NCBI RefSeq assembly: GCF_026341855.1
Contig: NZ_JAPENW010000001.1
Span: 4,889,001 to 4,953,000, forward strand
Length of the DNA: 64,000 nt
Reading direction: 5' to 3'
Source: Streptomyces sp. NBC_00568
GTDB taxonomy: Bacteria > Actinomycetota > Actinomycetes > Streptomycetales > Streptomycetaceae
Part shown: piece by piece, positions 32,866 through 40,556 of the stretch
Numbering within the stretch: the stretch's first letter is position 1
Layout: each line of letters starts with the position of its first letter
Position numbers and translations under genes: made by a program
The notes under the pieces: model-generated
The model's input: the letters and a program-made list of their open reading frames with translations, nothing else
What the model was told of the DNA's origin: nothing
Database searches by the model: none

Positions 32866-33831
32866 CTACCCGTGCAGGAAACTCACGATTCCCTCAGAGA
32901 TCCCCCGTGCCGCTTTCTGCCGCCATGCGCTACTGGTCAGCAGCGCAGCGTCCTTGGTATCGCGCATGTTGCCGCACTCGATGAACACCTTCGGAACCGT
33001 TGACAGATTGAGACCGCCGAGATCCTTCCGGACCACCAGTCCGGTGCCGTCGCCGATGTAGTTGGAGGGCGCGCTGCCCGTCTCGCGGACGAACAGGCCC
33101 GCCACGCGCTCACCGAGGTCGCGGGAGGAGTTGACGATCGGGCGGGTGTCGGCCGCGTTCGCGTGCACCGATCCCGGAAGGATCACGTGGAAGCCGCGGT
33201 TGCCGGCCGCCGATCCGTCGGCGTGGATGGAGACGACCGCGTCCGCGTGCGCCGCGTTGCCGATGCGGGCCCGCTCGTCGACGCACGGGCCCCAGGAGCG
33301 GTCGCCGTCCTGGGTGAACTTCACCGTGGCGCCCCGCTCTTCGAGGATCGTGCGCATCCGGTGCGCGACGTCGAGGGTGAACCGGGCTTCCGTGTAGCCC
33401 GCGTTGGTCGACGTGCCGGTGGTGTCGCACTCCTTCGAGTTCGTCCCGATGTCCACCTGGCGGTTGATCTCGGACGCGTGCTGGAAGTTGCCGGGGTTGT
33501 GCCCAGGGTCGATGACGACGACCTTGCCCTTGAGGGAGCCGGAGGCGGCGGGCGCGGAGGAGGAAGGCGCCGGGGTCGACGACTTGCCCGGCTTGCCGTC
33601 GTCCGTCGCCGAGGCGGACGGCCGCGCGGAGGGGGAGGCGGAGCCGGGCGCGGAGGACGACGACCCGGGAACGGCCCGGTCGGACCCGCCTCCGGAATCG
33701 TCCCCCACCGTCTGCCACACCAGCCATCCGGCCAGTGCGCCCGGGACGAGCGCGGCGAGCGCGACGGTGAGAGGTCCGCGCCGGGAGCGGCGCGGCTGGG
33801 GCGGATCGAAGTCAGGACCTACGTACGACAC
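32866..33831 (-). CDS. N-acetylmuramoyl-L-alanine amidase (Amidase_3), membrane-anchored
   Basis: This is a 321-aa protein. A short basic N-terminus (PPQPRRSRRG) and one membrane helix (LTVALAALVPGALAGWLVW) are followed by a Ser/Pro/Ala-rich spacer of about 75 residues. The zinc amidase domain comes next: VVVIDPGHNPGNFQH, HMRTILEERG-type wording (HRMRTILEERGATVKFTQ), ADAVVSIHADGSAAGNRGF and VPKVFIECGNMRDTKDA. The His/Glu zinc ligands and the catalytic Glu are present. It cleaves the bond between muramic acid and the stem peptide outside the membrane. GTG 33831 (MSYVGPDFDPPQ) lies 22 bp after the methyltransferase stop, so the two may be co-transcribed. Confidence 0.85.
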   Translation of the reverse strand: MSYVGPDFDPPQPRRSRRGPLTVALAALVPGALAGWLVWQTVGDDSGGGSDRAVPGSSSSAPGSASPSARPSASATDDGKPGKSSTPAPSSSAPAASGSLKGKVVVIDPGHNPGNFQHASEINRQVDIGTNSKECDTTGTSTNAGYTEARFTLDVAHRMRTILEERGATVKFTQDGDRSWGPCVDERARIGNAAHADAVVSIHADGSAAGNRGFHVILPGSVHANAADTRPIVNSSRDLGERVAGLFVRETGSAPSNYIGDGTGLVVRKDLGGLNLSTVPKVFIECGNMRDTKDAALLTSSAWRQKAARGISEGIVSFLHG

Positions 33832-33853
33832 GTCAGCGACTCTAACCGGGCGC

Positions 33854-34504
33854 TCAGATCCCTGCTCCGGTTCGCCGCAGGACACGCATCGAGTCGGTCA
33901 CCGCGATCTCGGTGAACGCGCCGGACTCCAGGGCCCGGAGGTAGACGCGGTAGGGGGCCTGGCCGGTGAACTCGTCGGCGGGGTCCGGGAACACGTCGTG
34001 GATGACCAGGAGGCCGCCCTCGGCGACATGCGGTGCCCAGCCCTCGTAGTCGCCGCTCGCGTGCTCGTCGGTGTGGCCGCCGTCGATGAAGACGAGACCG
34101 AGGGGCGTGCGCCAGAAGGCGGCGATCTGCGGGGAGCGGCCGACCAGCGCGACCACGTGCTCCTCCAGGCCCGCTCGGTGGAGGGTGCGGCGGAACGTGG
34201 GGAGCGTGTCCATGAGGCCGATCTCCGGGTCCACCGTGGACGGGTCGTGGTACTCCCAGCCCGGCTGCTGCTCCTCGCTTCCCCGGTGGTGGTCGACCGT
34301 GATCGCGGTCACCCCGGCCTCGCGCGCCGCGTCGGCGAGCAGGATCGTGGAGCGGCCGCAGTAGGTGCCGACCTCCAGGAGCGGCAGCCCGAGCCGGCCG
34401 GCCTCGACGGCCGCCTCGTACAGCGCGAGTCCCTCACCCCGGGGCATGAACCCCTTCGCGGCCTCGAAAGCGGCGAGGATCTCGGGCTTGGGTGCCGCGG
34501 GCAT
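33854..34504 (-). CDS. Class I SAM-dependent methyltransferase (Methyltransf_24 type)
   Basis: The 216-aa protein has LPLLEVGTYCGRSTILLADA (SAM loop), AITVDHHRGSEEQQPGWEYH, LVFIDGGHTDEHASGDYEGW and GGLLVIHDVFPDPADEF. This is the wording of small O-methyltransferase-like proteins that use a metal near the DGGHT/HD residues. The acceptor is unknown. ATG 34504 follows GGAGGAG. It sits just upstream of the amidase gene on the same strand, and its promoter region contains 13-bp tandem repeats. Confidence 0.8.
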   Translation of the reverse strand: MPAAPKPEILAAFEAAKGFMPRGEGLALYEAAVEAGRLGLPLLEVGTYCGRSTILLADAAREAGVTAITVDHHRGSEEQQPGWEYHDPSTVDPEIGLMDTLPTFRRTLHRAGLEEHVVALVGRSPQIAAFWRTPLGLVFIDGGHTDEHASGDYEGWAPHVAEGGLLVIHDVFPDPADEFTGQAPYRVYLRALESGAFTEIAVTDSMRVLRRTGAGI

Positions 34505-34570
34505 GGGGTCTCCTCCATCGGGTGCGAACAGTGCGTGCGGATGTCCGGCGCGGACAGCGGGTGTCCTGTC

Positions 34571-34635
34571 CGGCGCGGACGTCGGGTGCGGACGTCGGGC
34601 GCGGACGTCCGGTGCCGGCATCCGGTGCGAACGAA
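34571..34635. repeat. Five tandem 13-bp repeats upstream of the methyltransferase
   Basis: The units CGGCGCGGACGTC, GGGTGCGGACGTC, GGGCGCGGACGTC, CGGTGCCGGCATC and CGGTGCGAACGAA follow each other exactly. Degenerate copies continue toward the gene (34531-34570). They are candidate regulator-binding iterations or simple replication slippage. Confidence 0.65.
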
Positions 34636-34673
34636 CCGGGCGTACGGGTCCCTGGCCGCCCCATCGTGCACCA

Positions 34674-34701
34674 CACCCCCGCCGCGTGGGCGGCGGGGGT
34701 G
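34674..34701 (-). terminator. Strong hairpin after the MFS-fusion gene
   Basis: CACCCCCGCCGC (34674-34685) and GCGGCGGGGGTG (34690-34701) form a perfect 12-bp stem with loop GTGG, 31 bp beyond the stop of the MFS gene. Confidence 0.75.
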
Positions 34702-34731
34702 GCAATGATCACTGGGCGGAGGGCCCGGGCA

Positions 34732-36477
34732 TCAGGCGGTGACGTCGGCGTTCTCGCCCGGCAGCGACAGGTCGAGGGCGACCGGCCGGTCGTCTCCCGC
34801 GTGGGTCGCCGACGAGGCGAGCGGGCCGTGGCCGGTGGCCCGGGCGGCGAGCACGTAGGGGCCCTGGGCCGGCACGGCGAGCGCGTAACTGCCGTCCTCG
34901 GCGGAGAGCGTGGCGCCCGCCTGGCGGCCGCGCCGGTCGATCAGGGTGACCTTGGCGCGGGCGACCGGGGTGCCCTCGGAGTTCAGGACCCGGCCGCGGA
35001 AGCCGCCGAGCACCTCGTGCGCCCGCTCCAGCGCGGCGTCCTCCTCGCTGCTGGCACGCAGCTGGGGCTTGGTCGCCGGGGGCCGGCCGGGCAGGAACAG
35101 GGCCATGAGCAGGCCGACCGCGACCGCGCCCGTGGCGATCAGGAAGGACACGCGGAAGCCGTGCATGGTCGGGACCGCGACCCCGCCGACGTGGTTCGCC
35201 GTGTTGGCGAGCACCATGCCGATGACGGCGCTCGACACGGACGTACCGATGGAACGCATCAGCGTGTTCAGGCCGTTCGCCGCGCCCGTCTCCGAGGCCG
35301 GGACGGAGCCGACGATCAGGGCGGGCAGCGAGGAGTAGGCGAGGCCGATGCCCGCGCCCAGGACGACCGCGATGACCAGGGACTGCCAGGCGGCGCTCAT
35401 CAGGCCGAGGCCCGCGCCGTAGCCGATCGCGCTGATCACCATGCCGATGATCAGCGTGACCTTCGGGCCGTACTTCGCCGACAGCCGGGCGTACACGGGG
35501 GCGGTGACCATCATCGTCAGGCCGAGCGGTGCCACGAGCAGACCCGCGGTCACCATCGACTGGCCGAGGCCGTAGCCGGTGGACGCCGGCAGCTGGAGCA
35601 GCTGCGGCAGGACCAGCGAGACGACGTAGAAAGAGACCCCGACCATGATCGAGGCGAGGTTGGTGAAGAGGACCGCGGGGCGGGCCGTGGTGCGCAGGTC
35701 GACCAGCGGAGCCTTCAGGCGCAGCTCCATCACGCCCCACAGCAGGAGCACGGCGACCGACGCGCCGAACAGGCCGAGCGTGGTGGGCGCGGTCCAGCCC
35801 CAGTCGCTGCCCTTGGTGATCGGCAGCAGGAAGAGCACGAGTCCGGCCGACAGGCCTATCGCGCCCAGCACGTCGAAGGTGCCCTCGGCGCGCATCGGGG
35901 ACTCCGGCACGAAGGCGAGGGTGAGGACGATCGAGAGGACTCCGAGGCCCGCGGCGCCGTAGAAGAGGGCGTGCCAGTCGGCGTGCTGGGCGACGAGGGC
36001 CGCGGCGGGCAGCGCGAGCCCGCCGCCGACGCCGATGGAGGAGCTCATCAGGGCCATCGCGGAGCCGAGCTTCTCGCGGGGCAGCATGTCGCGCATCAGG
36101 CCGATGCCCAGCGGGATCGCGCCCATCGCGAAGCCCTGGAGGGTACGGCCCGCGATCATCGGGAGCAGGGTGCTGCTCAGCGCGCTGACCAGTGCGCCGA
36201 CCACCATCACGGCCAGGCTGGTCAGCAGCATGCGCCGCTTGCCGAAGAGGTCGCCGAGGCGGCCCATGATCGGCGTGGCCACGGCACCGGAGAGCAGGGT
36301 CGAGGTCAGGACCCAGGTGGCGTTGCTGGGCTCGGTGCTCAGCAGCGTCGGCAGGTCCTTGATGACCGGGACGAGCAGGGTCTGCATCACCGCGACAACG
36401 ATGCCCGCGAAGGCGAGCACCGGCACGGTCGCGCCGCTCGGCCTCCGTGCGGGCTGGTCGGTCGTCGTGTGCGTCAT
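34732..36477 (-). CDS. DHA2-type MFS transporter fused to a carboxypeptidase-regulatory-like domain
   Basis: The 581-aa protein has fourteen predicted membrane helices carrying MFS motifs (MGRLGDLFGKRRMLL, GRTLQGFAMGAIPLGIGLMR), as in EmrB/QacA drug:H+ antiporters. After the last helix an acidic linker leads to an 85-residue beta-sandwich-like domain, FRGRVLNSEGTPVARAKVTL, DGSYALAVPAQGPYVLAARATG, which is a carboxypeptidase-D regulatory (transthyretin-like) fold. Such a soluble domain is not usual on an MFS exporter. ATG 36477 has GGAGG 9 bases upstream. It is divergent from the FadE34-like gene; the operator pair at 36696-36726 lies 219 bp from this start, so co-regulation is possible but unproven. 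Confidence 0.82.
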   Translation of the reverse strand: MTHTTTDQPARRPSGATVPVLAFAGIVVAVMQTLLVPVIKDLPTLLSTEPSNATWVLTSTLLSGAVATPIMGRLGDLFGKRRMLLTSLAVMVVGALVSALSSTLLPMIAGRTLQGFAMGAIPLGIGLMRDMLPREKLGSAMALMSSSIGVGGGLALPAAALVAQHADWHALFYGAAGLGVLSIVLTLAFVPESPMRAEGTFDVLGAIGLSAGLVLFLLPITKGSDWGWTAPTTLGLFGASVAVLLLWGVMELRLKAPLVDLRTTARPAVLFTNLASIMVGVSFYVVSLVLPQLLQLPASTGYGLGQSMVTAGLLVAPLGLTMMVTAPVYARLSAKYGPKVTLIIGMVISAIGYGAGLGLMSAAWQSLVIAVVLGAGIGLAYSSLPALIVGSVPASETGAANGLNTLMRSIGTSVSSAVIGMVLANTANHVGGVAVPTMHGFRVSFLIATGAVAVGLLMALFLPGRPPATKPQLRASSEEDAALERAHEVLGGFRGRVLNSEGTPVARAKVTLIDRRGRQAGATLSAEDGSYALAVPAQGPYVLAARATGHGPLASSATHAGDDRPVALDLSLPGENADVTA

Positions 36478-36532
36478 CGCGTGGGGCCTCCAGGCCGTAA
36501 GAAAGGGGGGTGCTCGGGGGAGAAGCGAGCGG

Positions 36533-36615
36533 TGATCCGTGCGGATGCGGGGACGGTCGGTCGGGTGATCCATGTGGACACGGGGACGTCGGTCGGGTGA
36601 TCCGCGCGGGATACG
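36533..36615. repeat. Two and a half direct repeats of 32-33 bp in the MFS promoter region
   Basis: Each unit begins TGATCC and contains GCGGGGAC-like and GTCGGTCGGG segments (36533-36565, 36566-36597, then a partial copy). They lie 56-138 bp upstream of the MFS start and may bind its regulator. Confidence 0.5.
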
Positions 36616-36695
36616 TGCAGGGGGAACCCGGTGCGCCTGGGCAACTATTCCGATGCTTCGGCGTACTAACGAATTCTTGACCGATCCATGGGTAT

Positions 36696-36710
36696 CTGAC
36701 CTACCGTCAG
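36696..36710. promoter_or_regulatory. CTGAC-N5-GTCAG operator at the fadE promoter
   Basis: CTGACCTACCGTCAG, flanked by T and A, sits 2 bp from the KstR-type site at 36713. Two proteins could hardly occupy both without touching. Confidence 0.65.
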
Positions 36711-36712
36711 AA

Positions 36713-36726
36713 TGAAACGTGTTCTA
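36713..36726. promoter_or_regulatory. KstR-type operator, exact match, at the fadE promoter
   Basis: TGAAACGTGTTCTA fits TNNAACNNGTTNNA fully, 45 bp upstream of the FadE34-like start. Confidence 0.75.
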
Positions 36727-36770
36727 GTCTGGCGCGGATCCACGCACCTTGGGCCTTTGGGGAGGCACGC

Positions 36771-39185
36771 ATGGGCATCGCGATCACGCCGGAGCAGCGG
36801 GAGCTGGCCGAGGCCGTACGCGGCTGGATCGCCCGGGCCGTGCCGCCCGAGGAGGTCCGCAAACTCCTGGACGCCCCCGGCGGCGGCAGACCACCGTTCT
36901 GGGACGCGCTCGCCGCACAGGGGCTCCTCGCCGCGCACCTTCCCGAGGCGTACGGCGGTGGCGGCGGCGACCTCGTCGACCTCGCCGTCGTCGTGGAGGA
37001 GGCCGCGCGGGCGGCGCTGCCGGGACCGTTCGTCGCGAACGTCCTGGCGTCGGCGGTACTGACGGCGGAGGTCGCCGGCGGGACGGGCGACGCCGTACGA
37101 GCGGCGGGGCGCGGCGATCTCGTACGGGCCCTGGGCCGCGGGGAGCGCATCGGCGCCGTCGCGTTCGGTGCCGGCTCCCTGACGGCCCGGGCGGCGGACG
37201 GCGGGTACGTGCTCGACGGGACGGCGCCACCCGTGCTGTCCGGCGCCGACGCGGACGTGCTCGTCCTGGCGGCGTCGTGCGACGGGGGGACGATGTCCGG
37301 CGATGGCGCGGCGGCCCGCGGGGCCGCGGGGTCCCGGCCTGGCGCGGAGGCGGGTGCGGACCTGTCGTCCGACGGTGCCGCGCCATCGGGAAGAGGCGGC
37401 TCGTCCGGCAGGGACACGGTGTCCCGCGGAGAGACGGCGGCAGGCGGGGGCGTGGCGTCGGGCGACGGCACGGCGTCACACGGGGACACCGCGTCCGGGG
37501 GCGTTCTCTGGCTGGTCGTGGACGCCGCCGATCTCGTCGTCCGGGCGCACGAGAGCGCCGATCCGACGCGCGCGACCGCCGAGGTCAGGGCGGAAGGGGT
37601 GCGGGTCCCCGCCGACCGCGTCCTCGCGGTCGACCCGTCGCTGGTGCGGGACCTCGCCGCCGTCGTCCTTGCCGCGGACGCCTGCGGCACCGCGGCATGG
37701 GCGCTGGACACGGCGGCAGGGCACGCCAAGGTCCGCGAGCAGTTCGGCCGGCCCATCGGCCGCTTCCAGGGCGTCAAGCATCTGTGCGCCGACATGCTCG
37801 TCCGGCTGGAGCAGGCGCGGGCCCTCACCTGGGACGCGGCACGCGCCGGGCAGGAGCCTTCCGGAGCCGGGCAGGAGCCGTCCGGTGTACGGGAGTTGGT
37901 GGCGTCCCTCGCCGCCGGAGCCGCCCTCGACGCCGCCTGCTCCTGCGCCAAGGACTGCGTCCAGATCCTCGGCGGCATCGGGTTCACCTGGGAGCACGAC
38001 GCCCATCTGTATCTGCGCCGGGCCCTGGTGGCACGGCAGCTGCTCGGGGCGGGCGGCGGACACCTGCGGCGGGCCGCGCGGCTCGCCCGCGGCGGCGTAC
38101 GGCGCGAACTGCGCCTGGAACTGCCGCCGGAGGCGGACGTGTTCCGGGCCGAGGCCCGTCGGGTGACCGACCGGGTGCGCGGGCTCGATCCCGCGGCCGT
38201 ACGCCGGTCCCTGGCACCCACGGGACACGCCGCCCCGCATCTGCCGCCGCCGTACGGACTCGGTGCGGGACCCGTCCAACAGCTGGCTCTTCAGCAGGAG
38301 TTGGCGGCAGCGGGAGTGCGGATCAGTGATCTGGGGATCGCGACCTGGGTCGTGCCGTCCCTCATCGCGTACGGCACCGGCACGCAGCGGGAGCGCTATC
38401 TGCTGCCCACCCTGCGCGGCGACCTGCTCTGGTGCCAGCTCTTCTCGGAGCCGGGCGCCGGCTCCGACCTCGCCTCGCTGCGGACCCGCGCCGAGCGGAC
38501 GCCCGACGGGCGGTGGCGGATCAACGGGCAGAAGGTGTGGACGAGCGCGGCGCAGTGGGCCGACCACGGCATCCTTCTCGCCCGGACGAACCCGGCGGCG
38601 CCCAAGCACAAGGGGCTCACCTACTTCGTCGTCGACATGAAGAACACGCGCGGCATCGACATCCGCCCCCTGAAGGAGATCACCGGGGACTCCCTCTTCA
38701 ACGAGGTCTACTTCGACGACGTGCTGCTGCCCGCGGACGCGGTCGTCGGCGAGGTCGACGACGGCTGGCGCGTCGCCCGCAACACGCTCGGCAACGAACG
38801 CGTCCACATGGCCGACCAGTTGACCTTCGACACGGGCCTCGAGGCACTGATCTCCGCCGACGCCGATGATTCCCGCCTGGGAGCCCTGCTCGCCGAGGCG
38901 CACGCGCTGGCCTGCATAGGACTGCGCACCACCCTCCGGCAGGTCTCCGGCGTGGAACCGGGCGCGGGCGCCTCCGTGCGGAAGCTGGTGCAGACCGCGC
39001 ACCAGCAGAAGGTCGCCGAACTCGCGCTCGAACTCCTCGGCCCCGCAGGCGCGTTGCGTGAGGGCCCGGGCGAGCGGGCCGTGCACGGTTTCCTGCTCTC
39101 CCGCTGCCTGACCATCGCGGGCGGCACCACCCAGGTCCAGCTCAATGTCGTCGCCGAGCGCATCCTCGGCCTGCCACGAGACTAG
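36771..39185 (+). CDS. fadE34: Double-domain acyl-CoA dehydrogenase, FadE34-like
   Basis: This 804-aa protein is two acyl-CoA dehydrogenase units in one chain. The first (about 1-470) has LPEAYGGGGGDLVDLAVVVE and, near its end, KDCVQILGGIGFTWEHDAHL. The second (about 500-804) has LFSEPGAGSDLASLRTRAER, INGQKVWTSAAQWADHGI, EITGDSLFNEVYFDDVLLP and the ending GGTTQVQLNVVAERILGLPRD. FAD-linked oxidation of steroid-CoA side chains by one fused chain is the FadE34 (ChsE3) layout; fadE34 adjoins kstR in M. tuberculosis. Residues about 170-241 are an inserted Gly/Ser/Ala/Asp-rich segment absent from the enzymes I know. The ATG at 36771 follows GGGGAGGC. Ltp1-like thiolase follows 7 bp later. Confidence 0.85.
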   Translation: MGIAITPEQRELAEAVRGWIARAVPPEEVRKLLDAPGGGRPPFWDALAAQGLLAAHLPEAYGGGGGDLVDLAVVVEEAARAALPGPFVANVLASAVLTAEVAGGTGDAVRAAGRGDLVRALGRGERIGAVAFGAGSLTARAADGGYVLDGTAPPVLSGADADVLVLAASCDGGTMSGDGAAARGAAGSRPGAEAGADLSSDGAAPSGRGGSSGRDTVSRGETAAGGGVASGDGTASHGDTASGGVLWLVVDAADLVVRAHESADPTRATAEVRAEGVRVPADRVLAVDPSLVRDLAAVVLAADACGTAAWALDTAAGHAKVREQFGRPIGRFQGVKHLCADMLVRLEQARALTWDAARAGQEPSGAGQEPSGVRELVASLAAGAALDAACSCAKDCVQILGGIGFTWEHDAHLYLRRALVARQLLGAGGGHLRRAARLARGGVRRELRLELPPEADVFRAEARRVTDRVRGLDPAAVRRSLAPTGHAAPHLPPPYGLGAGPVQQLALQQELAAAGVRISDLGIATWVVPSLIAYGTGTQRERYLLPTLRGDLLWCQLFSEPGAGSDLASLRTRAERTPDGRWRINGQKVWTSAAQWADHGILLARTNPAAPKHKGLTYFVVDMKNTRGIDIRPLKEITGDSLFNEVYFDDVLLPADAVVGEVDDGWRVARNTLGNERVHMADQLTFDTGLEALISADADDSRLGALLAEAHALACIGLRTTLRQVSGVEPGAGASVRKLVQTAHQQKVAELALELLGPAGALREGPGERAVHGFLLSRCLTIAGGTTQVQLNVVAERILGLPRD

Positions 39186-39192
39186 GAACGCC

Positions 39193-40386
39193 ATGAAGAC
39201 GTACATCGTCGGTGTCGGCATGACCAGGTTCGAGAAGCCCGAGACCCGGGACTGGCAGTACTGGGACATGGTCCGGGAGGCCGGCTCCAACGCCCTGGCC
39301 GACGCGGGGATCTCGTACACGGACGTGGAACAGGTCCCCGTCGGCTACTGCTTCCAGGCGTCCACCGCAGGTCAGCGCGCCGCCTACGAACTCGGCCTGA
39401 CCGGCGTGCCCGTCTACAACGTCAACAACAACTGCGCCACCGGGGCGAGCGCGTTGATGCTGGCCCGGCAGTTCGTGGAGGGCGGGATCTCCGACTGCGT
39501 CCTCGCGCTGGGCTTCGAGAAGATGAAGAAGGGGGCCCTGGGCTCGGGCGCCGACGGAGGGGACTTCGCAACCTCGCCCGTCGCCCGCCACTACGGGATC
39601 ATGGCCGCCCGGCACGGCTTCGAGATGTCCCCGCCCACCGCGCAGATCTTCGGTGACGCGGCCCGCGAACACATGGAGCGGTACGGCACGACGGAGGCCC
39701 AGCTGGCCGCCGTCGGCGCCAAGAACCACCGCCACTCGGCGCACAACCCCTACGCGCAGTTCCAGGACGTGTACTCCGTCGACGAGATCCTCGCCGCCAA
39801 GGCCGTGCACCGGCCGCTGACCAGACTCCAGTGCTCGCCCACCTCGGACGGAGCCGCCGCCGCCGTCGTCGTGTCCGAACGGTTCGCCGAGCGGAACGGG
39901 TTGGGAGACAGGGCGGTCGAGATCGTCGCCCAGTCGATGGCCACCGACACCGAGGAGTCCTTCGCCTCCGGCTCCTGCATCGACGTCGTCGGACAGCCGA
40001 TGTCGCGGGAGGCCGCGCGCCAGGTGTACGAACGCTCCGGACTCGGCATCGAGGACGTGGACGTCGTCGAACTCCACGACTGCTTCTCCGTCAACGAACT
40101 GCTGACCTACGAGGCGCTCGGCATGTGCGGGGAGGGGGAGTCGGGCGGACTCGTCGAGTCGGGCGCGACGACGTACGGCGGACGGTGGGTGGTGAACCCC
40201 TCGGGCGGGCTGATCTCCAAGGGGCATCCCCTGGGAGCGACCGGGATCGCCCAAGTGGCCGAACTCGTATGGCAGTTGAGAGGGCAGGCCGCCGCGCGGC
40301 AGGTGCCGGGGGCGCGGGTCGGACTCGCCCACAACATCGGACTGGGCGGCGCCGCGGTGGTCACGCTGCTGCGAGCGGGGGCCTGA
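39193..40386 (+). CDS. ltp1: SCP-x type thiolase / lipid-transfer protein, Ltp1-like
   Basis: The 397-aa thiolase-fold protein begins MKTYIVGVGMTRFEKPETRD. It has the nucleophile Cys in YNVNNNCATGASALMLARQF, then LQCSPTSDGAAAAVV, VVELHDCFSVNELLTYEALG and VVNPSGGLISKGHPLGATG. These match the mycobacterial lipid-transfer protein Ltp1 (Rv2790c) closely in my recollection. It carries only the thiolase part; no SCP2 sterol-carrier domain is attached. Such enzymes do thiolytic or retro-aldol cleavage of branched or sterol acyl-CoAs. It is co-transcribed with the FadE34-like gene, so it likely acts a few steps after that dehydrogenation. ATG 39193 is preferred over an earlier frame extension inside fadE34. 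Confidence 0.85.
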   Translation: MKTYIVGVGMTRFEKPETRDWQYWDMVREAGSNALADAGISYTDVEQVPVGYCFQASTAGQRAAYELGLTGVPVYNVNNNCATGASALMLARQFVEGGISDCVLALGFEKMKKGALGSGADGGDFATSPVARHYGIMAARHGFEMSPPTAQIFGDAAREHMERYGTTEAQLAAVGAKNHRHSAHNPYAQFQDVYSVDEILAAKAVHRPLTRLQCSPTSDGAAAAVVVSERFAERNGLGDRAVEIVAQSMATDTEESFASGSCIDVVGQPMSREAARQVYERSGLGIEDVDVVELHDCFSVNELLTYEALGMCGEGESGGLVESGATTYGGRWVVNPSGGLISKGHPLGATGIAQVAELVWQLRGQAAARQVPGARVGLAHNIGLGGAAVVTLLRAGA

Positions 40387-40556
40387 GCCACCGTGTCCTC
40401 GGCCGACGTGGTGCCCGTCCCGGCCCCGGAGCCGGGCCGGCCGGAGCCGGTGCCGGGCCGCGGGAGGCCTACCGACCCGCGGGAGGGCCTAGGTCCCGTG
40501 ACGCACGCGCGCCTGCGTCGAAATCCCGATGCAAGGGGCGTAAGCCGCTTGAGAGC

